Shown here in pieces: positions 36,394-49,693 of a stretch of DNA of 64,000 nucleotides. The position numbers and the translations under genes were made by a program. The number at the start of each line of letters is the position of its first letter. Within the stretch, counting starts at the first letter, position 1. Source of the DNA: Gossypium raimondii. Taxonomy: Eukaryota > Streptophyta > Magnoliopsida > Malvales > Malvaceae. The notes beneath the pieces were generated by a model, which worked only from the letters and a program-made list of their open reading frames with translations, made no database searches and was not told where the DNA came from. Location of the stretch: positions 57,855,980-57,919,979 of the forward strand of contig NC_068575.1 in assembly GCF_025698545.1 (NCBI RefSeq), in the 5' to 3' direction.

Positions 36394-39300
36394 ATGTCGT
36401 CTCCGGACATTGCTTCAATCTTGGAAAACTCGAGGGAACTCGATCGGTTAAGGAAAGAACAAGAAGAGGTGCTTGTCGAAATCAACAAGCTTCACAAGAA
36501 GCTTCAAGCTAGTAAAATTTCTCAACCCTATTTTATTCGTTTAGCTTCAAATTTCGTGATCTGGGTTGTTTCATTTGGTCCCTAGTATTAATGGATTTTG
36601 TTTTAGATTATTATTACAATATATAATTGTTTTGGTTCTCTAGGTATTTATTGTTTCATTCAAAAATTTGATTTTGGAGGTGGGTTTGGTTTAAAAGATC
36701 TTAAATTTTGTTGATAACGGATTTTATTGGATAAATAAGCTAACATTTTTGCACATTATTGCTGATCGCTTAATCCATGAATATATATATTCGTTTTTAG
36801 GAGAAAAGGAAATTAGAGATAATCTTAATAACAAAAGATAGGATAGTTTGACTATTGACTTTTGCTTTAAAACTTAGCTGCATTTGTTTTATGGTGAAGT
36901 AGTTTACAAGGTTTTTATGATCTAAATTAAGGTTTAATGCTAAGTGTGGTTATCTGTGTCATGTAACTTTGGTGTTAAGGATTTGCTTCTAGGATAACAA
37001 AATATGATATCAGTTAACATGGCTGCTTATGGGGCTTAATTTTCATGGAGAATCAAAGTTGTGTTGTTTTTCGCGCATTATTCGTTATGTAGTAGAGAGT
37101 GGTCAAATTTGTATGCAATTAATGGTCAAATCTTCATGTATGATTTACCTTTTAATTAGTGAGCCTCATGATTATTCTTTGAGTTGTTATCACATAATTC
37201 ATATCGTAACTTTGAGATTGTCTGCACAAAAGATATCAGAAATCAGACTATTCTACAAATTAACAACTAACTGTATGGATTGGAACACTAAATATGTTGT
37301 AGTCAATTTGATATGGTTTAAGTTCGATCAGCAGTTTTTTGGATGCGGATAGCCTAATCAGGAGTGTAGAAGAAGCATAGCAGGAATTTCGAGATCCATT
37401 ACTTATTATCATTTAAAAGTCATAACAGAAATTACGAGATGCATTGTCAAGTTTGTGGTTTGGTTTTGTGCATCCTTGATCCCAACCCACCGCATGAAAA
37501 AGTTCCAGATTTGAAGCTTAGAGATTTCTGCAAATACTTTATATAATTGCTTTTTGAATTGTTGTCTTGCATGAAGTGATCTACTACACCTTTAATGGAG
37601 AGAAAATTTGCTTAAAGTATAGGACACAAATGATTAAATTGTATTGTTTAAGATTCGAGAATCGTTTTCCTTCTTCTTTAACCTTCTTTGGCCTTATTCT
37701 TGTTTAACTATTACTGATAGTGACTGTTTATAACTAATCTAGAACTTCTATGTATATGCAGCTCCTGAGGTAGTTGAGAAACCCGGCGATTCTTCATTAT
37801 CGAGGCTGAAAAGTTTATATATTCAAGCTAGAGATCTTTCGGAAAGAGAAGTAACGTATGCACATTATCTCTAAGGAAGTCTTGTACAATTTGCTTTTTC
37901 CTTCTCTCTCTTTCTCCCTCCACATTTCCTAGTTAACCTGGGCTTCTGCAAATTCACAATTCTTTCTCTATTGGTATTTGGGGCCAGTGTAGCAACGAAC
38001 TTTCTGTCTAGCCTTTTATGTTTTCCAGTACTGTTTCTGTTGTTTTTGACAAACCCATTGTTATGGCATTGATACAGGATTTCGAACTTGTTACTAAATC
38101 AACTTGATGCTTTCTTGCCATCTGGACCTCCGGGACAACAACGAAGAAAGATGGGTACGTGCTACTACCAAATATGTCTATATCAGACATTTTGATTGCT
38201 TTAACCTCTATATTCATTTCTCCCTTTGCATGACAACATTTAAGCTTGGTTTGATTGGTGCTTTGCTTTTTAGATATTCACACCTTTTTTCTTTTACATT
38301 TCGCTTTTTATCCCGAAAAAGGAAAAGGCAACCAAGCACTTGACTTACCCTTTAACCGTGGTTATATAATAATGAAAAATATGTTAAGATAATGCTGTAA
38401 TCTTGTATGATTTGATTTTCTCCATGTTATGTCGTCTCTTTGTCCTATCGGAAAGTACAATAGGTGAGTTGTTTAATGAAACATACATTTGCTTGGTTGA
38501 TGACATGAAGGTTCTTGAAGTGATATGACTACAGGTCCCGAATTATTTTGTGATAGTTGAAATTATTAAGTTTTTATGTTCTTTGTATTCTTCCAAAACT
38601 CGGACATTGAATGTATGAGATATGCCAAAAAGGAAAACTCATTTCTTTTTGTGGATTTTGGATATTAGTATAAGAGTATCGGAACTTCCCTATTTATGTA
38701 GCTGACATTAAACAAACTGCAGATGGTAATGATCAGAAAAGGAAAAGAATGAAGTCTGATTCGGATATTTCTCGCCTTTCTCCTTCAATGCGGAGTCATA
38801 TCGAGGCATGTGTTAGTCTCAAAGATGAACAGGTAAGTTTTTAGATGATGTAGCAAACATAAAAAACCAGATTTGTATTGATATTTGTTCGTAGACCTAA
38901 TTTATTGCATTCATATACTCAGGTAGCTGCAAGAGTCACCTCGGATGCTGAGAAGGATGAGTGGTTTGTTGTAAAAGTGATAAATTTTGACGAGAAAACA
39001 AAAGAGTAAGTACGGTTCCTATAAGATGTTTCCATTTGGAGTCTTCTTTGTTCTTGGTTAAGGTTTCATTTCCCATTCGCAGATTTGAAGTACTCGACGA
39101 GGAGCCGGGTGATGAGGAAGAGGGCAGTGGCCAAAAGTACGCTTTTATGCTTTAGTTCTTTTTAAGTTAAGTTGCATCGAAATAGTTTTCTATATTATGC
39201 TTGTTCGAGTTTTGTTACTCACTGGTAAGAAGGGACTCTATCATGTTTTATTGTTTCTGTAAATTAAGACTGGAATTGGAAATCAGTAAGGAATTTACTT

Positions 39301-40108
39301 GTATACTACTAGAGTTTATTTTTTCGACCTTTTTATATTTTAAAACATAAGAAATGGTGGCTCAATTATTTGTGTTGACAGCATGCTTTAACTGTAATTT
39401 TGAGTTATATTACCCATATTTGGATGTGTTGGACATAGTCAGAGCAGCATAGATTTCAAGAATACTTGAAAAAATACAAATAATATTCGGTTTTTGTTAT
39501 TGCAACTTCAGGAAGTACAAGCTGCCTGCATCTTGCATTATACCATTCCCGAAGCGGAACGACCCGGCTAGTACTCCAGAATTCCCTGCCGGGAGACAAG
39601 TTTTGGCCGTTTATCCTGGAACAACCGCACTGTATAAGGCAACTGTCATCAGCACTCCTCGAAAGGTGATGATTCCATGCATCACTCATCAGTGCCCGAA
39701 AATTGATCCTGGGTCATTTGCTCCGGTTTTTATGTTACTTTTTATATATTGAACTGACTACTAATTTCTTGTGTGTATCGATGGGGGGCTGTCAACCATT
39801 TCTGTCTTTCCAGAGGAAATCAGATGAGTAAGTGACATCCTCAATTCTTGCCCTAATGTAGCAGATAAATAGGTCACTTGTTGTCTGCCTGATAATGTTC
39901 TTCCTTGTTTTATCGATCTTCTCCACGTATCTGAGCATGAACTTTTCATTTCGGACTGTTCGTTATTGTTATTATTAGTTAATTAAATGTGGGTTATTTG
40001 TCTAGGTATTTACTGGAATTCGACGATGACGAGGAAGATGGAGCTTTGCCTCAGCGGACGGTACCGTTTCACAAGGTGGTTCAATTGCCGGAAGGACATC
40101 GGCAATGA
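36394..40108 (+). CDS. SGF29: SAGA-associated factor 29 (SGF29) homologue
   Basis: Nine exons: 36394-36511, 37762-37855, 38078-38154, 38723-38832, 38923-39005, 39083-39136, 39512-39665, 39814-39827 and 40006-40108; 268 aa, close to the roughly 270 aa expected for plant SGF29. The N-terminal part is a coiled coil (ENSRELDRLRKEQEEVLVEI). The C-terminal part is a tandem-Tudor SGF29 domain: VAARVTSDAEKDEWFVVKVI, the acidic FEVLDEEPGDEEE, LPASCIIPFPK, VLAVYPGTTALYKATVISTP and YLLEFDDDEEDG followed by RTVPFHKVVQLP. Family knowledge: reads H3K4me2/3 within the SAGA histone acetyltransferase module in the nucleus. Exon 8 is a 14-nt microexon whose inclusion is required for frame. Confidence 0.95.
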
Positions 40109-40805
40109 GATTTTTGTATAAAAATGTGTATAATTTAGAGCTATATAGCTGGCGTTTAAACCTGTGAATTTAAATCCTGATTTTTCACGTCATATTGGAT
40201 TAGTAAATGAAAGATTGTCACTGTTATATCTATTAGTGATTGTTAATTCAGTTCATTATTTGTAAATGGCTGCCGTTCTCCAAATCGAAGCACTAAAAAG
40301 TAGTAAGACTGATGTGAGATGAATTCTAAATCTTCTAAAAAATGATTTTATGTCAAACAAATATAAATGTTTTTGGAAAAAAAATAAAAATAAAAAGGAT
40401 TTTCGGCTTCTTTTCCTGCTGTATATTGGTTTTTACGGATTGAAGTAGTTTAACACAGTACATTTGTGGCGGATGGATATTAATTTAAAATTTTGGAGGA
40501 TTTAATAATAAATTTTGTAGTTTTTAATTTTGAGAAATTTTTCAAAAGAGATTTAATTAAAATTAACATTTTTAAGAGTAATGGGAATTTCTAAAAGCTT
40601 TAGGCGAAAAGGTCTCAATTCTTTTTAATTTAATTGATAATTTTATTTTTGGTTATAAAAAATTGGATAAAACTAACCCTATGTTACAAAAGAAAATCAA
40701 GGAAAAGAATATCCTTTTCCTCATTTGGATAGTTTTTTTTAAAAGGAAGGAAAGCTAACATTATATATAATTAGAATAAACAACATCTATCTCATTAAAT
40801 TATTA
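40109..40805. other. Intergenic DNA after SGF29
   Basis: AT-rich with poly(A) and poly(T) runs. No gene or bounded repeat recognised. Confidence 0.5.
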
Positions 40806-41318
40806 ATAAGTTTATATTTTAATTAATTAATTTTAAAAGTTACAAAATTATCATTGAATTATTTAAAAATTTTCATTTAAGTTATTGAATTATTTGAAGG
40901 TTTTTATTTAAGTGATTGGGTTATTAAGGTTTTTTTTTCTTTCTTTTTTTAAGTTTAGCTAACAAGCTCTGAGCGATAATTTGACGATTGGTACGGTGGA
41001 TCAGTATCCATTGACGAATAGAACATACCTTAGATCTAAGTAGATCTAATGGTCAGTGTCAGATATCAGAGAAGAAAGTTGTTTGAATTTGGTTCGTAGA
41101 TTCATGATGTTCAAAGTTGCTTCGTTAAAAAAAAAAAAAACTAAATTGTAGAAGAGAAGGGAAGCGAGAGCTTTCAATTGGTATAAATGTTGTGAACAGA
41201 GAAGATCATACGACGATGATTTTAACATTTCAGTGACTTAAATAAAAACTTTTGAATAATTCGATAACCATTTAGTAACTTTTTGAAGTTGAGTGACTAA
41301 AATATAGACTTACTAATA
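40806..41318. mobile_element. MITE with arms of about 100 bp, copy 1
   Basis: The left arm (from AAGTTTATATTTTAATT) and the right arm (ending GACTAAAATATAGACTTA) are imperfect inverted repeats. The TTATCATTGAATTATTTAAAAA block pairs with its counterpart near 41260. The centre (TTGACGATTGGTACGGTGGA, TATCCATTGACGA, AGAAGAAAGTTGTTTGA) recurs in direct orientation at 60650-61085. It is non-coding. Confidence 0.65.
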
Positions 41319-42610
41319 GCTTGGTCACAACAAGCATACTTTACCCATCTAATTAAAAAAAAAAGGAAAGAAAGTAGGGGAATGTTAAAAAAAAGGAAAG
41401 TATATATTTCTTATTCGGATAGTTAAAATTTATAACGGGAAAGAACTCTTAACTGCTTTTGTTTGGGTATATTGTGAAAAGGAAATGAAATATATAAATT
41501 TTTTGAAAAATTTCTTTATATAAATAATTAATAACAAAATTAAATTAAATTAAATATTATAGAAAAATACCAATATTCTTCATAAAAGATAAAAATTAAT
41601 GACGAGGTTGTTAATTTTAAATACAAATTTAATAAATATATGCCTAATTATAAAAAATATTAAATACATTTGATACGATAAAAGAGTTCTTTTAAATTTT
41701 TTGCAAAATTAAAAATAAATTGTTAATAATAAAATCCTTAAAGAACAAAATTAATTTTTACATCATCTAATTTGTTTTATGTTTCTTTCCCTCAAATTGA
41801 GGCATTAAAAGTAAAAGAAAACAAGAGATTCCCAAATCCCTTTTGCTTAATCACATTTGTTTTATCATTGCCCTTCATTTACTTAACTTTCTGTTATTTT
41901 TAAGAAATCCGAACACACTCTAATCATTTTTACCTTCTGAAAATATTACTATCAAGTTGGTTCTCGTTTTAGTGAAAATACTTCTCCATTTGAAAAATAT
42001 TATATTGAATGAGATATATTTAAATGTGTAGATATAGACGATTGAGTCTTACCTCAGTTGGCATCATTATTGTTACTAGTGTAAAAATACGTAGGTTCAA
42101 GTGCGTTGAAGCGTACTATCATTTTATTTAAGGATTAGGCATGACATCAAAAAAACAAATATTAAGAATCATGATGCTATATCCTCACATGACAGAAAGT
42201 AAGTAATATATATAAATATGATTTTATTTTATAAAAGAATGAGTGTAATATTTGGATGATGCTCTTAAATAGTGTATAATATAATTTATAATTTCAAATA
42301 CCAAATTGTTTTTATAAATTTAATATATAACTATAGAATATAATTTTCAAGGTTCAGTGTCAAATTCTTTTGTTTTGTTCACAAGTTAAATTTTGCTGTT
42401 AGTTTATATATTTAATAAAATTGTAAATTTAATCTATGTATTTTATTTAATCAATTTTAGTTCTGTATTTTTCAATTGATAAATTTTAGTCCTAGCTCAT
42501 ATAATAGTAGTTAAATTTGTTAGTTTAAACTTAATTACTAGTCTAATAGTATGTGTATTGTTGTAGATTTAGATCATTTTTCTCCGATTGGATCATTCTA
42601 TGTCTCTATA
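41319..42610. other. AT-rich intergenic DNA
   Basis: No gene-like signal on either strand. It contains diffuse low-complexity A/T tracts. Confidence 0.5.
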
Positions 42611-44482
42611 CTTTTTGTAACACCCCTAACCCGTAACCGTCGCCGGAATAGGTTAAGTGGCATTAACGGACTTTCAACTCAGTTCAGATCGGTAATTCAT
42701 CAAACATTTAACAAATATCATTCCATTTCAGTAATTATCAATCATTCATATTCATAACATGCTTAAACCGAGCATGCAAAGCTTAATTCGTACGTTTGGG
42801 ACTGAATCGATAACATATAAAAGTTTTGAAAAAACTTAGAAAAATTTTCAAATAAGGGTCACACGCCCATGTACTCAGGCCGTGTGGCATGAAATAGGCT
42901 TGGTTTAAGCCGCTTTTCACACTCCAAAACACATGTACCTAAACCTTTCATATAGTACCAAATTCACATGCAATATGAGCAACTATAAACAACCATTTCA
43001 ATGCTCATATATGCCATTTCAAAACCAATCATTTACATACTCAAATCAATACCATTTGTGTATTTAAACACATATCAAACTAATATGATTCAACCTCATA
43101 CCTATCCTAATATCAAATAACATTCAAGCATTTTCCAATTCACCAACTCATCACATACCAATATTATCATATGCATCAAATCCTTCATAAGCAAACTTGC
43201 CAAAACATACCATCTTATACACATTTGACCATTATAACAACTAAGCCAAATCTCATGGCTTAAGAACATCAAAACACATAACTATACAATAAGCTAAAGT
43301 AACCAAAAACATATTCCCATAAACTAGCCTATACATGTCATATTTTCACAACTTCCATGAGTTCAAAAGTACCGAGAAATCGACTGGATAATGTGATGCT
43401 TATCTCCGACGTCATCCGAATCGAGCTAGCTAACAAAACTCTATAAAACACAAAGAAATAAACTGAGTAAGCATTAAAGCTTAGTAAGTTGATATGTAAA
43501 TAATAAGCAATCTGTTAACATGCTTTTACTAATCCTCACAACATGTTCTCAAGTTAATACAATCAAAATTGCACATAGTTCCACTATTTACTCATGTTCA
43601 CATCATGCTGTCTCCTCGAGTCATAGTCACTAAATTATTTATATCTTGCGCTACGGAACTCCAAATTAAGATCCGCTTGATTTTTCCAAAACTAGACTCA
43701 CATATATTCTTACCATAAAATTTTTATAATTTTTGGTTTAGCCAATAAGTATAGTTAATTCTTCAAAATCGTTCATGTTCTGCTGTCTGACAGTTCCGAC
43801 CCTTCTTCTCTAAACATTAATTATCTCTTGGAACGAGATTCGGATGATACTTCTGTTTGTTTCTCTTGAAAATAGGCTTATTAATAATTTTAATCATATA
43901 AATTCTAACCCATAATTCTTTTTATACAATTTTTAATGATTTTCCAAAACCAGAACAGGGGATTCCGAAATCATTCTGATTTTATCTCACAAAAATTCAA
44001 ATATCTCATAATACAAGATTCTTTTGCTTACACCATTTCTTCTATGTGAAAATAGACTCAATAAGATTTAATTTAATGTCTTATTCAACCTCTAATGCGA
44101 TTCCCACAATTTTTAGTGATTTTTCAAGTTTATATGACTGCTGCTGTCCAAAACTGTTTTATTGCAAATTTTACTCTTTCATGATTTCTTTCATACATTT
44201 CATAAAATTTCGTTTCCGGTTCCATACGTCCTCATAACACATATCATATTTCATCTATACAATTCACATAGATCATATTCTATTTCATTCTCAATTATAT
44301 AATCGGTAACAATATAATGCCCGTTGAACCTAATGATATCAAAGGATACTCAGGTAATACACACTATGTACATTAATCGGTAATCTATCAATTCATTATC
44401 ATTTCCGCTCTTTTGAACCATGATCGATAAGCTCATTCCGAGCTAAAGAACAGTAAGCTCATAAGAGCTGATATATCGGTAA

Positions 44483-45863
44483 TATAACACCCCCTAACCC
44501 CAAATCGTCGCCAGAACAGTGTTACAAGGCATTACCGGACATATCAGATAATTTACAATAATTCTTAAATAAATAACAAACATATTAAAATAAAATCATA
44601 AAATCATATAATATTTATACTAATTTACTTCATTCATTTCATTTCTTTTTTTTTTACTTTTTTTTATAAAAATTTGGCAAGACTTCTACTTGTTTTACAT
44701 AAAACCCCCGCAATTAAAAACCATAACATTTTCAAATATAATCAAATCAACCAATTCATATCACATTCTCATTTTCTATTCTAAATACCTTCTAATCAAA
44801 CTCAATCAACATAATATAAATTTAAATTTAATAATGTACTACTTAAATAAAAATAGATAAATTTCTTTCATTATAATTCATAAACTTATAATACTAACAT
44901 TTTTAACCATTTATATTAAAACATAATAATCTTTATACACATCCTATGTACATGCCACATTACCAAAAGAAAATATACATCACCAAAGTTATGCTGAAGC
45001 CGGGATTAATCTGGATGCTGAACCGGGACCTTTGACTTCTATCGACCTGCGCATTGAAACAACCGTACGCTTAGTATTTCATACTCAGTGGTATTACCAT
45101 AATTCAAATTATAACAATAATAAACATATAATGCATAAATCTTATATACAAATTTTAATTCAATATCTCAGCAATAGCAATTCATCAAACAATATCATAT
45201 ATCCACAATTTAAATTTGGACATATCATGAACCTTAGGTTCATTCCTCTATCTCATATCACATTTCAATTCACAATTCAACCTTTTCATTTTATTTCAGT
45301 AGCTCGTTCAATCAACTCGTTCGGTTTATCATTTCATTAATTACCCTATTAACAAAACTCGGACTTTGGCGGATACACGGATCCAACCAAACACACCAAT
45401 ATGGCACCCAGTGCCTCATCGGATAGTTCGAAGCAATAATTGACTCCCAGTGTCTCATCGGCAAAGCCGAAGAAAGTTGGTACCCAGTACCTCATCGAAT
45501 CTATCCGAAGAAATATAATGACACCCAGTGTCTCATCGACTCAAGGTCGAAGTATCCCTGAACTCTTCCAATCCTATGGCATGCCAACTATATCCGACTC
45601 AGCCCGACTAGTTAATAGGGTATTTAAATCACATATAATCTCAATTCAATCACAATTTCTCACATTTCAATTCAATCATTTTTCCTCCTTTCAATCAACA
45701 ATTAATCCACAAATTCACACATTTTCACAACTCAATACATTTCCATTCAATTTAATATCAGTCACAATTCGATTCAAATTCACTTCCCGTTTTCAATCAA
45801 CAAACAATTCAAATATTAATTCATATCAACTATTCAATTTAATTCCCACTCATCTTAATAATG

Positions 45864-45937
<74 letters not shown>

Positions 45938-47308
45938 AATATTTACCTCACATTTTATTTACTAAACACATAAATTAATATTTAACATTTAATAATAAAT
46001 AACTTGAATTATAGTAATACAAACCGTAAATCTCCCGTTTTAATCCTCGATAGCTTTCTCCTTTCCTTTTGATGCCGATGCATCGGGTTCTTTGTTAGCT
46101 ATGAAAATAATAATAATTTATACTATTAATTACAGCACTAATTATAATAAATAATTAAATTTCTAATCGATTCCTACCTTGTTCTCAATTTAATCCTAAC
46201 TAAGTTTACTTACTTTCCTAATTTAATTCACACTCTATTTCTATTCAAATTTCATCCAAACTCAATTTAACTATTAAAATTTCAGCATATTTTCTTAATT
46301 TCGAATTTCCCTCAATTTAGTCCCTAAAACATAAAACTTATAGTTTCTTTTACAATTTAATCCCTTTATCAATTCTAACTTAAAATTCATTCAATTAAAT
46401 CCCGAATTCAACAATTTATTCAACATGAACCATTCTTAAAAACCTATAAACTTTCAAAACCTCAACTTATTGTCAGCAAAACTTTGTTTTAAAACTTCTA
46501 AAACATCAAAATTAAAAGAAAATGACTTGATTGACTTACCAAATTAACTCCAAGCTTTAAAAATCTATTTTCCCTTTTTCTTTCTTTCTTTTTTTCTTTC
46601 TTTCCCTGTTCCGTTTGTTTCTCTGTTTCTTTGTTCTTTCTATTCTGTTTTTTTTTTCTTTTGCTTTGTTTTTATTTCCTTTTATGTTTAATTAATTATT
46701 ATTTATAAAATATCTATTTTAATAACAAATATAATTAATACATTTGTACCATATCATAACCTTACAATTGTCACTACTTAATTTGTTTATCAATTAAAAG
46801 TTTCATTATATAATTATTTAGTTAATTAATATATTTTATTTAAATTATAAGAAAATGTTTTATTTTATTACAAGTGTGTTTTATATATTTTACACATGTT
46901 CTACCACCACACAATTGTCTTTATTTCATTTATTTCTTATAATATAATATTTATAATATAATTAATTTAATAATATACTTTATAATTAATTTATATATTT
47001 ATATAAATAAATAATATAAAAATCTAAGATTTTTACAATCTTATGCCGCCTCAACCTCCAAATGTGGCTTAATTGCCCATTTAGTCCCTTTTAGTTTCTT
47101 TTGATCTATAATTAGACTTTTACCCTTTATTCAATTTAATTCCTTTTTCCTAATTACTCTTAATTAAGCTAAATTCACCTATCTAAAACCTAATTAAACA
47201 CACAACTAGTCTCGTAAATATTTCTAATAATTATTTTCAAACTCAATTTACTAAGATGGAGGCCCGATATTATACTTTTCCGATGCCCGTGAATTTTGGG
47301 TCATTACA
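44483..47308 (+). mobile_element. Solo-LTR-like element nested inside the 42.6-kb element
   Basis: Termini TATAACACCC and GGGTCATTACA, flanked by a perfect 5-bp duplication GGTAA (44478-44482 and 47309-47313). Its 2826 bp and shared interior blocks place it in the same family as 6728-9549. It contains a long (AAT)n run at about 45857-45935. It is non-coding and must be younger than its host element. Confidence 0.8.
45857..45935. repeat. (AAT)n microsatellite
   Basis: About 25 uninterrupted trinucleotide units inside the nested LTR-type element. Confidence 0.9.
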
Positions 47309-48581
47309 GGTAAGCTCATACGAGCTGTGGTGAGTCCGCAACAAATGTAGGAGCTCGACCAAAACGGTAATCCTAATGACTTGTCACTCGTATCCTACGA
47401 TTTTCTATAGCTCAAATGAGGCTCGATATTACTCAATACATTTCAAATTAAGCAATTCAATATCGTTTATTTCAACCATTCAATTCACATATATATACAT
47501 ATTCATTTCATACAATTGCAATTAAATGAAAGTTCGATTCTAATTATACGAACTTACCTCGAGTTGCTCGGATGGAAATTATCGACTATTCGTCCACTTT
47601 TCCTTTTCCCCGATCTAATCCCAATCTCGACTTATCTTGATCTACATATTATAAAAATCAGCTTATTTAATCAACTATTTATTCAATTTAGTCCAAAACA
47701 CACATTAGTGCTATTTTACACATTTTCCCCTAAACTTTCACATTTTTACAATTTAGTCCTTATCACATAAAATTGCAAATTCTTGCAATTTAGTACACCC
47801 ATGCTTAACCGAATTTAATACATGTTACTAGCATATTCAATTTATTCACACTTTTAACCACCACATTTCATATTTTATCAATTTAATATCTTTTGACATT
47901 TTTGTCAAAAATCACTTTACAAAACTTGTATTCTAACATTAAACCTTCATAATCTATCATTAAACACTTAAACAACCAAGCATTCAACAATGGAATCATT
48001 TGAAATCTATAACAGTTTCAAAAATGAAGGTACGAGCTAGCTAGAACACGAAGCAACGATCTCAAAAATATAAAAATTAATAAAAATGGAACAAAAATAC
48101 ATACCATGCATAAGAATTTAAGTTGGCCAAACCTAGATTCTTCAATGGCTTCTTTTTCTAATGAAAATTGGTTGAAGAAAGGTAAAAGATGATACTTTGT
48201 CTTTTATTTTATTTAATTTTAACCACTATTTACTTATTTACTAAAATACCCTTTAAAAACATTTAATATTTCAATAATGCCAAGCCATGTTCATCCACTA
48301 ACACCATTAATGGTCTATTTATTGTATAAGGACTAATAATTTAAAGTTCTATAGCTATTTAATATCTTTAGCTATTAGAACTCAACTTTTACACTTTACG
48401 CGATTTAATCCTTTTTATCAAATTGAGCACGTAAACGGTAAAATTTCTTTACGAAACTTTCACCTAATAATACTATCATGCTGTAAACTTTAATATAATA
48501 ATAAAATTAATATTTTAACTTTGGATTTGTGGTCCCGAAACCACTGTTCTGATTTAGCTAAAATCGGGCTGTTACACTTTT

Positions 48582-49268
48582 CAGATTTTGAAATTTCAGT
48601 CTTAACACAAATGGTAGCCGGTAATCTGTTAATTGGATTTTTAGTAAGTAATGTGTGAAAATAATAAGCTGGCATGACATTAAATATATGATAATATGTT
48701 TGACAAATCAGATTTTGAAAATAGCGAACTTTACTTAATGAATTTAACAATTATTGTTTGGTGAAGACTAAAATTTCAAAATTTAAAAAGTATAAGGATT
48801 AAAATAATCAAATAAAATTATAAGAATTAAAGCTATAACTTTTACTAAATATAGGGACTAATAGCATAATTTAAATTTTTATGCATTGGTTTCATTTCGT
48901 TTACTCATAAATTCCAATTACTAAAATGTTCATGTCAATCGAGTTAAGACTCAAACAACATATTTATATTTATATTTAATTATACAATATTATAAATATT
49001 AACAGAAAATAATTTTAATATATTTACTCACATAGCTCAAAAATATATATTTACTCATAAAATATATCTTTCAAATTTAGAAGCAAAGAAGTTGAATATA
49101 ATGTAAAATATAGAACACTAACACCCATTTAATCTAAAAATAGGGAAAAATATATAACTACCCCCTTATTTATCAACTAATTTAAAAAAATAAATAAAAA
49201 CCCCACGAAAATCGGTAGACCAAATGGTTGATTTACCAAAATAGAAGCCACGATGACATTCGCATTCC
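48582..49268. other. Intergenic and upstream region of the AGP gene
   Basis: AT-rich with no coding signal. The last part forms the promoter of the arabinogalactan gene. Confidence 0.5.
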
Positions 49269-49276
49269 CTATATAA
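49269..49276 (+). promoter_or_regulatory. TATA box of the arabinogalactan gene
   Basis: TATATAAA followed by CCC, about 150 bp before the start codon, a typical plant core promoter layout. Confidence 0.6.
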
Positions 49277-49423
49277 ACCCTCAGCCTCTGCCTTGTTTTC
49301 AAAGCATTCAACCGTTTTGCAGTGTTTCTCTATTTACATTAGAGAATATATTACTGCATTTCCCTTGAATCACATTAATAAACTATATTTCCTTTATTTT
49401 TAAATTTAACCCAGCAAATAAAG

Positions 49424-49693
49424 ATGGCTCGCCAAGTTATGCTCGTCGTCGCCCTTGTTCTCATTGCCGTTGTTGGGGCTTATGCGGCGGATGTGCCCAA
49501 GACCTCTTCTTCTTCATCACCTTCAACATCTCCCGCCTCATCTCCCTCCTCCTCCATTAGCACTAGCAGTTCCCCTCCTACACCAGACGGCGGTGCTCTC
49601 GCTCCATCACCATCTAGTGCCGTTTCTCTCAAAGCCTCCAGCTTCGTTGGTGCTGTTACCGCTGTTGCCGGACTGGGACTCTTTTACTTCTAA
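49424..49693 (+). CDS. Short classical arabinogalactan protein, GPI-anchored (AGP-like)
   Basis: A single exon of 89 aa. Residues 1-21 are a signal peptide (MARQVMLVVALVLIAVVGAY), followed by ADVPKTSSSS. The mature region (about 22-65) is built from Ser, Pro, Thr and Ala with SP, AP and TP dipeptides (SPSTSPASSPSS, LAPSPSS) suitable for hydroxyproline O-glycosylation. The tail GAVTAVAGLGLFYF is a hydrophobic GPI-attachment signal. Family knowledge: extracellular plasma-membrane-anchored proteoglycans of the cell wall, often strongly expressed in elongating cells. Purine-rich AATAAAG precedes the ATG; a TATA box is present upstream. Confidence 0.88.
   Translation: MARQVMLVVALVLIAVVGAYAADVPKTSSSSSPSTSPASSPSSSISTSSSPPTPDGGALAPSPSSAVSLKASSFVGAVTAVAGLGLFYF

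Larger units (their letters stand above)
42616..48576 (+). mobile_element. Solo-LTR-like element of the TGTAACACCCC class with a nested insertion
   Basis: The element starts TGTAACACCCCTAACCCG and ends GGGCTGTTACA. It is flanked on both sides by a perfect 5-bp duplication CTTTT (42611-42615 and 48577-48581). Removing the inner element and its duplicated GGTAA leaves about 3.1 kb of non-coding sequence. TG...CA ends with a 5-bp duplication fit an LTR-retrotransposon relic reduced to one LTR. No gag or pol is present. Confidence 0.8.

Noticed and set aside
12868-40108. A functional cluster of DNA-replication/damage genes
   Set aside because: CDT2, SOG1-like and SGF29 are interspersed with unrelated kinases; adjacency in a plant genome is not evidence of joint function.
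40806-41318. SINE interpretation of the dispersed repeat
   Set aside because: The long inverted arms and lack of A/B boxes or a poly(A)/T tail fit a MITE.
45440-45973. 177-aa open frame with a long Asn run on the + strand
   Set aside because: It lies wholly inside the nested LTR-type element. The Asn run is the (AAT)n microsatellite and the same region in the 6.7-kb copy has a different, shorter frame.
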